Of a DNA stretch of 64,000 bases, positions 58,253 to 64,000 are shown in pieces. The translations under genes and the position numbers were made by a program. Position 1 is the stretch's first letter; each line of letters opens with the position of its first letter. The notes under the pieces are model-generated. The model had not been told where the DNA came from. It saw only the letters and a program-made list of their open reading frames with translations, and searched no databases. The stretch comes from UBA6912 sp963792895 (GTDB lineage: Bacteria > Actinomycetota > Acidimicrobiia > Spongiisociales > UBA5794), in the NCBI GenBank assembly GCA_963792895.1, contig CAWBYA010000007.1:744001-808000 (forward strand). Direction: 5' to 3'.

Positions 58253-60076
58253 ATGTGCGGAATCATGGGTTACGTTGGGCCGCGCCAAGCGGCACCGCTC
58301 ATCCTCGAGGGGCTGCGCCGCCTCGAGTACAGGGGGTACGACTCGGCCGGTATCGCGGTCGCCAATGGCGACATCCAGGTGCGCAAGGCCGAAGGCAAGA
58401 TCGGGCGACTGGCTGCCCTTCTCGACAAGGAGCCGTTGCACGGCACGGTTGGGATCGGGCACACGCGGTGGGCGACGCACGGCGTGCCGAGCGATGCCAA
58501 TGCGCATCCCCATCGCGATCCTTCGGGGCGCTTCGTCGTGGTGCACAACGGCATCATCGAGAACTTCCACGAGCTGCGCGAGCGGCTCAGCGCCGACGGC
58601 CACCACTTCGAGTCGGAGACCGACACGGAGATCCTCGCTCACCTCGTTGCCCTCGAGTACGACGGGGACATCGTCGCTGCCGTTCGCCGCGCCGTCGCCC
58701 ACGCCAAGGGCGCCTACGCCCTCGTGGTCATGACCGCCAACGAGCCGGGGCGCATCGTGGCAGTCCGCCGAGTGAGCCCGCTCATCGTGGGTCTCGGCGA
58801 CGGTGAGACCTTCCTTGCGTCCGACATTCCTGCCGTGCTCCAGCACACCCGCGACTTCCTCATCATCGAGGACGGCGAGCTTGTGATCGTCGACGCAGAT
58901 GGCGCCACGATCGAGCACATCGAGGGTGGAACCATCGATCGCGACGTCATGCACGTCGACTGGGATGCCGAGCAAGCCGAGAAGGGCGGCTACGAGCACT
59001 TCATGCTGAAGGAGATCCACGAGCAGCCCGCAGTCGTCACCGAGACCGTGGCCGGAAGGTTGGACGGCGAGGGTGAGGTCTGGCTCGAGGACGTCCACTT
59101 CGACGGCGAGTTCGCTCGCTCCATCGACCACGTCTGGATCACGGCCTGCGGCACCGCCCTTCACGCCGGCCTCGTCGGCCGCGAGATCTTCCAGCGCGTT
59201 CTGCGCCTTCCGACCTCCGTCGAGTATGCCCACGAGATGCGGTACGCAGATCCCCTCGTGAAAGCGCCGAGCCTGACGGTTGCCATCAGCCAGTCTGGGG
59301 AGACTGCGGACACGCTCGCTGCAGCACGCTTGGCCCGCGAACGAGGCTCCCGGCTCCTGGCACTGACCAATGTCGTCGGTTCCACCCTGAGCCGCGAGGC
59401 GGACGACGTGCTCTACACGAGAGCCGGCCCTGAGATCTCAGTGGCGTCGACCAAGGCCTACCTTGCGATGCTCATCGGTCAGTACCTGCTGGCGTTGCGG
59501 ATCGGCAAGGAGCGCGGTGTCGTGGACGAGGCGCTGTCGCAGCGCGTGGCTCACGGTCTTCACCTCCTCCCCGGCCAAATCGAACACGTGCTCCAACTGG
59601 AGGACGACATCGCCAAGGCAGCCCTTCGCATCGCCGAGGCTCAGGACGTCTACTTCATCGGCAGAGGCCTCGACTACGCCGTTGCGATGGAAGGATCGCT
59701 CAAGCTCAAGGAGATCAGCTACCTGCACTCCGAAGCGATGCCTGCGGGTGAGCTGAAGCACGGGACCCTCGCATTGGTGACAGCCGGCACCCCGGTGATC
59801 GTGGTGCTCACCCAGGGCGCGGTCTACGACAAGACGATGTCGGCGGTCCAGGAAGTGAAGGCGCGAGGCGCCACTGTGCTCGCCGTCGCGTACGAGGACG
59901 ATGCCACGATCGGCTCGTTCGCCGACGAGGTGCTCCGCATTCCGCACACCGACGACCTCCTGAGCCCGGTTGCGTCGATCGTTCCTCTCCAGCTGCTGGC
60001 ATATCACGTCGCCAAGCTGCGCGGCCACGACATCGACCAACCCCGCAACCTCGCCAAGTCGGTGACGGTGGAGTAG
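58253..60076 (+). CDS. glmS: Glutamine-fructose-6-phosphate aminotransferase
   Basis: GlmS makes glucosamine-6-P, the first step of amino-sugar synthesis. The 607-residue enzyme starts with the processed MCGIMGYVG, where Cys2 is the glutaminase nucleophile, contains HTRWATHG and GIIENF in the glutaminase domain, and has two SIS domains (ITACGTALHAG, SQSGETADT, KEISYLHSEAM). It works next to glmM in the same pathway. Confidence 0.97.
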   Translation: MCGIMGYVGPRQAAPLILEGLRRLEYRGYDSAGIAVANGDIQVRKAEGKIGRLAALLDKEPLHGTVGIGHTRWATHGVPSDANAHPHRDPSGRFVVVHNGIIENFHELRERLSADGHHFESETDTEILAHLVALEYDGDIVAAVRRAVAHAKGAYALVVMTANEPGRIVAVRRVSPLIVGLGDGETFLASDIPAVLQHTRDFLIIEDGELVIVDADGATIEHIEGGTIDRDVMHVDWDAEQAEKGGYEHFMLKEIHEQPAVVTETVAGRLDGEGEVWLEDVHFDGEFARSIDHVWITACGTALHAGLVGREIFQRVLRLPTSVEYAHEMRYADPLVKAPSLTVAISQSGETADTLAAARLARERGSRLLALTNVVGSTLSREADDVLYTRAGPEISVASTKAYLAMLIGQYLLALRIGKERGVVDEALSQRVAHGLHLLPGQIEHVLQLEDDIAKAALRIAEAQDVYFIGRGLDYAVAMEGSLKLKEISYLHSEAMPAGELKHGTLALVTAGTPVIVVLTQGAVYDKTMSAVQEVKARGATVLAVAYEDDATIGSFADEVLRIPHTDDLLSPVASIVPLQLLAYHVAKLRGHDIDQPRNLAKSVTVE

Positions 60077-60089
60077 CGCAAGAGACGCT

Positions 60090-60124
60090 CTCATGATCCC
60101 CCCTGCGAGAGGGGGGATCATGAG
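60090..60124 (+). terminator. 14-bp hairpin after glmS
   Basis: CTCATGATCCCCCC (60090-60103) and GGGGGGATCATGAG (60111-60124) are perfectly complementary with loop TGCGAGA. The rest of the 60077-60426 gap shows only a TATGAT box at 60321-60326, a possible promoter of the next gene. Confidence 0.75.
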
Positions 60125-60426
60125 CGGAGCGATGCGAGGGGGTGAGGTTGTGGCCGTCGCACCGCCTACCTCGCTGTGAGGAAGCCCCCTCAGGAAAGAC
60201 CGCAGAGGGACGCCGGCCCCCCTGGTGGGGAGCCGCTCGATCCGAGCGGGCGATGGCACCACCTCACCGCACCGAAGACCGTTGTGCCCCGAAATCGGCG
60301 GTGGCGACCACAGCACCGGCTATGATGTGGACCGCTTCCACACGGTTCGCCAGGAACGAATCCGGGTGGAGCTCCAGGGCCTCATCGGCCCGATTCTCTC
60401 CCTTTACTCACACAAGGAATCCATTC

Positions 60427-60864
60427 ATGAATGCATCGATCCACGCGCTCGTCGCTCTCGACCCGTCGTCCGACTGGGGCGAGGCGGCGTTGGAGTTCGC
60501 AACCCGCCCCGACGGTGGCGGAGCACAGAAGGTTTCGCTGTTCGTCGCCCTCACGGGCGTGACCGCGCATGCGTTGCGCGAGTACGCAACCGCCGAGGGC
60601 ACGTCGATCGCCGAAGCGGGCGAGGTGTACCTCGAGCAGGTGGCCGACAGGCTGGCGGCTCGCAACATCGCTGCCGACGGCATCACAGCAGTGGGCAACG
60701 ATGTCGCTGCTGAGCTGGTCGCTGCCGCCCGGGCCACGGGTGCGGCGCTGATCTGTGTGCCGGCCGGTGGGCGGATTGTCGCCCCCAGGGCGGTGGAGCG
60801 ACTCGCCGAGGCGGCGGGCATCCCGCTGGCCGTTGTCCCCATCGGGCGGCGTACCGCCGCGTGA
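60427..60864 (+). CDS. Universal stress protein-like
   Basis: The 145-residue protein has a Rossmann-like pattern: IHALVALDPSSDW at the first strand, and ALICVPAGGRIVAPRAVERLAEAAGIPLAVVPIG as the last part in two pieces (GGRIVAPRAVERL and AGIPLAVVPIG), similar to UspA. The ATP-binding GxxG motif is weak. Function in stress is inferred. Confidence 0.65.
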   Translation: MNASIHALVALDPSSDWGEAALEFATRPDGGGAQKVSLFVALTGVTAHALREYATAEGTSIAEAGEVYLEQVADRLAARNIAADGITAVGNDVAAELVAAARATGAALICVPAGGRIVAPRAVERLAEAAGIPLAVVPIGRRTAA

Positions 60865-60876
60865 ACCCACGAGGCA

Positions 60877-60901
60877 TGGGGGGCGCCCAAGGCGCCCCCC
60901 A
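60877..60901 (+). terminator. Terminator after the stress protein
   Basis: TGGGGGGCGCC (60877-60887) pairs with GGCGCCCCCCA (60891-60901) with a CAA loop, 11 bp. Confidence 0.75.
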
Positions 60902-60966
60902 CCTCACTTTGGGGCCCAACGGACGACGCCAAGGAACTCTCCATCCGGCGCCGGTATGGTCGTCGG

Positions 60967-61530
60967 GTGGGTTTCACACGCGACGAGCTCGAGGCCTTTC
61001 GCGACGCATCGGTGCCCGACCTGATCGGACCCGGTGTTGCCTTGCTGTTCGTCGGCATCAACCCGGGCTTGTGGACCGCGGCGACGCAGACCCACTTCGC
61101 CCATCCAGGCAACCGCTTCTACCCCGCGTTGGAGTTGGCCGGCATCATCACGCGCACCGTCGACCGCTCGACCGGGTTCACCGATGCTGATCGTCGCCAT
61201 CTGATCGAGCGCGGAATCGGCATCACCAACCTCGTCAACCGCGCAACGGCGCGCGCGTCCGAGCTGGCCAGCGCCGAGCTGAGGGCTGGTTCACGTCGTC
61301 TCGAGGTGCTGGTCGCTTCGGTCGCCCCCAGGGTCGTGGCCATCGCGGGCGTCACGGCGTATCGGACGGCGTTCGCCCGGCCCAAGGCGCGGGTGGGGCG
61401 GCAGGAAGACAGAATGGCCGGTTCCGAGGTGTGGATAGTGCCGAATCCCAGTGGGCTCAACGCTCATGAGACGACGGCCACCCTCGCCGAGTGGTACAGG
61501 GGCGCGGCCGAGGCAGCGGGCGTCGTGTGA
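60967..61530 (+). CDS. mug: G/U mismatch-specific DNA glycosylase
   Basis: The 187-residue protein has the TDG/Mug motifs FVGINPGL and VPNPSGLNAH, which bind and cut out uracil or thymine opposite G. The TATGGT box ends 6 nt before the GTG at 60967, so the mRNA is probably leaderless. Its neighbour is acpS. Confidence 0.88.
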   Translation: MGFTRDELEAFRDASVPDLIGPGVALLFVGINPGLWTAATQTHFAHPGNRFYPALELAGIITRTVDRSTGFTDADRRHLIERGIGITNLVNRATARASELASAELRAGSRRLEVLVASVAPRVVAIAGVTAYRTAFARPKARVGRQEDRMAGSEVWIVPNPSGLNAHETTATLAEWYRGAAEAAGVV

Positions 61531-61563
61531 ACTGGGGCCAGGCTGCTCGCTACTGTGCTCAGG

Positions 61564-61941
61564 GTGAACATCATCGGACTCGGAGTCGATCTCGCTGAGA
61601 TCGATCGAGTGCGTCACCTCCTTCGTACGTACGGCGAGCGGTTCAAGGACCGGTGCTTCACGGATCACGAATGGGAGTACGCCCATCGCTACGTCGATCC
61701 CTCGGCACGGCTCGCCGCACGTTTCGCGGGCAAAGAGGCAGTGATGAAGAGCATGGGCACCGGCTGGCGAAGGGTGCATTGGCGAGATGTCGAGATCACG
61801 GGCGGTGGGGCGCCCCGGGTGAATCTTGCGGGCACGGCGCAGCGGAGGGCGGACATGATCGGTGTCACGCGGGTGCTCGTCACGATCACGCACACCGACG
61901 ATCGTGCCCTCGTGTTTGCGATGTCGCTGCGGGACGACTGA
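61564..61941 (+). CDS. acpS: Holo-ACP synthase
   Basis: AcpS attaches phosphopantetheine to acyl carrier protein. The 125-residue protein has IGLGVDLAEIDRVR (metal Asp) and FAGKEAVMKSMGTG (the Glu/Lys catalytic segment). TACTGT (61551-61556) lies 7 nt before the GTG, so it is probably leaderless. acpS-nnr-alr is a common actinobacterial order. Confidence 0.95.
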   Translation: MNIIGLGVDLAEIDRVRHLLRTYGERFKDRCFTDHEWEYAHRYVDPSARLAARFAGKEAVMKSMGTGWRRVHWRDVEITGGGAPRVNLAGTAQRRADMIGVTRVLVTITHTDDRALVFAMSLRDD

Positions 61942-62003
61942 CCTCGACCGAGTGGTCGCCGGTCTCGTTACCATCCCCTTCGTATGGTCAGGAGACACCC
62001 CCG

Positions 62004-63419
62004 ATGAAGCCCGTGCTTACCCCGGCCGAATCGGCTCGGCTGGACGCAGGAGTAGCCGGCCGTATCGACGATCTCATGGACCGGGCCGGGTATGCCGTTG
62101 CGCTGGTCGCAGCCGACATGGGCGCCGGATACGGCACTCGTGTTGCGATGCTCACAGGCAAGGGCAACAACGGCGGCGATGGCTACGTCGCTGCGCGGTA
62201 TCTGCGCCGCCGCGGCGCATCAGTTCGGGTCTATGCACTTGGCGCCCCACGCGCCGGCTCTCCGGCCGAGCGCGCACTTCGAGCCGCTTTGGCGGAAGGC
62301 GTCAGGGTGCTGCCGTGGACGGAGACGCCCGGATCGGCAGATCTGGTGATCGACGCCCTCTTTGGAGTTGGCTTCCAGGGGAGACTGCCGCCGGAGGTGG
62401 AGCCGTGGCTCGACCACGAAGCACCCGTCCTGGCGGTTGATGTGCCGAGTGGGCTCGATGCGGCAACGGGGATCGTTGCCGGCTCGGCCTTCACCGCAGC
62501 TCGGTGCGTCACCTTCCATTCGCTGAAGCCGGGTCACCTGCTCGGTGACGGGCCCGAGCGCTGTGGCCGGGTCTCGGTGGCCGACATCGGTCTCGTTGGC
62601 GGTGATCCGGTGCTGAGACTGTGTGAGGCGACGGATGCCCCGCGGCCTTCCCGGTCTCGCACCGCCCACAAGTGGTCGGCCGGGTCGGTGGTCGTGGTCG
62701 GCGGATCGCCCGGGATGACGGGCGCTCCACTGCTCACGGCAGAAGCTGCGCTGCATGCCGGCGCCGGTGCGGTGACCATCATGTGCCCAGCGAAGCTCCA
62801 GCCGATCTACGCCGCCCAGGCTCCGGGCCTCCTCACTCGGGGCATCGGCAGGGATGCGCGGTTCGCAACCGCCGACGTCGACGAGGTGCTTGCAGCGGCC
62901 GGGCGATTCGACGTGATGGTGGTCGGGCCTGGCCTCGGGCTCAACGTGGGCGGCTTTGCCACCCAACTCGTCCTGCGGTGGCCCGGCAAGCTGCTCGTCG
63001 ACGCCGACGGCCTCAACGACCTCGATGGCACCGGTGCGGTCGCAGCACGGCAGTCGCCGGCGATTCTCACCCCGCATGCAGGCGAGTTCTCCCGGCTCAC
63101 GGGAAAGCCGTCCGGGTATGAGGCCGCCGGCGAAGCGGCGAGAACCATGCGCAAGGTCGTCCTCTTGAAGGGGAACCCGACGTTCGTGATGGGGAAGGAG
63201 CGCTGGGTTGTGCGCAGCGGAGGTCCCGAGCTGGCGACGATCGGCACGGGTGACGTGTTGAGCGGGTTCATCGCTGCGCTGTGGGCGCGCGGGCTCGACG
63301 CCGAGGTCGCGGCGCGGTCGGGGGCGTATTGGCACGGCGTGGCAGGTGCCGAGCTCGCCGAGTGCGGAACCGTGACGGCCGACAGACTCGTTCCGACCAT
63401 CGGGAGGCATGCCTGGTGA
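62004..63419 (+). CDS. nnr: Bifunctional NAD(P)H-hydrate epimerase/dehydratase
   Basis: Nnr repairs hydrated NAD(P)H. The 471-residue protein has the N-terminal epimerase (GKGNNGGDGYVAARYL, AVDVPSGLDAATG) and the C-terminal ADP-dependent dehydratase (VVVGGSPGMTGAP, VVGPGLGL, ATIGTGDVLSGFIAAL). ATG 62004 follows CAGGAGA. The 16-mer GTTACCATCCCCTTCG lies upstream at 61967-61982. The stop overlaps the alr start. Confidence 0.95.
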   Translation: MKPVLTPAESARLDAGVAGRIDDLMDRAGYAVALVAADMGAGYGTRVAMLTGKGNNGGDGYVAARYLRRRGASVRVYALGAPRAGSPAERALRAALAEGVRVLPWTETPGSADLVIDALFGVGFQGRLPPEVEPWLDHEAPVLAVDVPSGLDAATGIVAGSAFTAARCVTFHSLKPGHLLGDGPERCGRVSVADIGLVGGDPVLRLCEATDAPRPSRSRTAHKWSAGSVVVVGGSPGMTGAPLLTAEAALHAGAGAVTIMCPAKLQPIYAAQAPGLLTRGIGRDARFATADVDEVLAAAGRFDVMVVGPGLGLNVGGFATQLVLRWPGKLLVDADGLNDLDGTGAVAARQSPAILTPHAGEFSRLTGKPSGYEAAGEAARTMRKVVLLKGNPTFVMGKERWVVRSGGPELATIGTGDVLSGFIAALWARGLDAEVAARSGAYWHGVAGAELAECGTVTADRLVPTIGRHAW

Positions 63420-64000
63420 GGCCGAGTTGGGTCGAGATCGACCGAGATGCGATTCGCCACAATGTCTCGGCCATCGCCCGGCTGGTCGCCCCGGCGACGG
63501 TCTGCGCCGTGGTGAAGGCGGACGGATACGGCCACGGCGACGTGCCGACGGCCGAGGCGGCGATTGCCGGCGGTGCCGGCCGGCTCGCCGTCGCAATCGT
63601 TGCGGAGGGGATTCGGCTGCGGGAAGCAGGGATTCGGGCCCCCATCCTCCTGCTGTCGGAACCGCCCGCTGCTGACGTCGATGCCCTCGTGCGGTGGCGT
63701 CTCACCCCGAGCGTGTACACGGAGCGTCTCCTGGGCCCGTTGGCGCAACGCACCGGTGACGCGCCCCTTCCGGTGCACCTCAAGGTCGACACAGGGATGC
63801 ACCGTGTCGGGGTGCCGCCAGCGGACGCTGCGGCGCTTGCGCAGCGCATCGTCGGTGATTCGCAGCTGTCCCTCGAGGGTGTGTGGACCCATTTTGCGGT
63901 TGCCGAGGACGATCGGGACTTCACCGCGACTCAGCTGGCGATCTTCCACGACGTGCTCGCAGAGTTCGAAAGGGCCGGTATCGATCCGGGGATCCGGCAT
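63416..64000 (+). CDS. alr: Alanine racemase (5' part)
   Basis: The gene runs off the window; 195 residues are visible. The PLP lysine is in VVKADGYGHG. WVEIDRDAIRHNV is the family start and HLKVDTGMHRVG a further motif. It makes D-alanine for peptidoglycan. GTG 63416 overlaps the nnr stop by 4 nt. Confidence 0.94.
   Translation, partial: MRPSWVEIDRDAIRHNVSAIARLVAPATVCAVVKADGYGHGDVPTAEAAIAGGAGRLAVAIVAEGIRLREAGIRAPILLLSEPPAADVDALVRWRLTPSVYTERLLGPLAQRTGDAPLPVHLKVDTGMHRVGVPPADAAALAQRIVGDSQLSLEGVWTHFAVAEDDRDFTATQLAIFHDVLAEFERAGIDPGIRH

Overview
This is a GC-rich chromosomal window from a member of the Actinobacteriota, probably an Acidimicrobiia-like lineage. The class is inferred; the phylum is better supported. 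Supporting signs are the actinobacterial coiled insertion near the N terminus of RpoC, a mycobacterial-type order rpmG-hadAB-trpT-secE-nusG-rplKA, frequent GTG/TTG starts, and TANNNT boxes 6-7 nt upstream of start codons (leaderless genes). No rRNA, CRISPR array or prophage is visible. The only tRNA seen is tRNA-Trp.

Layout: 1-6200 holds tuf, rpmG, a fused HadA-HadB dehydratase, an ECF sigma factor with a zinc anti-sigma-like partner, trpT, secE, nusG, rplK and rplA. 6200-16950 holds rplJ-rplL, an acyltransferase on the minus strand, and rpoB-rpoC behind their own promoter and attenuator. 17100-27050 is an accessory region: a secreted lyase-like protein with SLH repeats, an IS110-family element with a likely bridge-RNA region, a GNAT enzyme, a HELIORHODOPSIN, a penicillin-acylase-family hydrolase, an S2P-type protease and a solitary NuoF-like flavoprotein. 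27100-43100 is the str-S10-spc supercluster: rpsL, rpsG, fusA, then rpsJ to rplO, secY, adk and map. 43180-47530 is an accessory block that separates map from infA; it holds a small lipoprotein and a four-gene minus-strand operon (Fes-like esterase, ATP-grasp ligase, esterase, GNAT). 47700-50700 is the alpha operon (infA, rpmJ, rpsM, rpsK, rpsD, rpoA, rplQ). 50700-64000 holds kinase-like, NUDIX, lipoprotein and Yip1-like genes, truA, rplM-rpsI, glmM, glmS, a universal stress protein, mug, acpS, nnr and the start of alr.

Three themes stand out. First, several translation-machinery operons (rplJ, rpoBC, rpsL, infA, rplM) have a short leader containing a hairpin followed by a T-rich run, which suggests attenuation. 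Second, ribosomal proteins S3 and L10 carry very long acidic C-terminal tails; the S3 tail contains a fresh 84-bp duplication. RpoC has also lost all four cysteines of its second zinc site. Third, at least seven conserved genes (rpmG, rplD, rplX, fusA, rpsM, glmM and the Fes-like esterase) are broken by 1-2 nt indels, and infA lacks its middle third. Because most of these genes are essential, residual sequencing or assembly error is the simplest explanation, and the exact protein ends of those genes should be treated with care.
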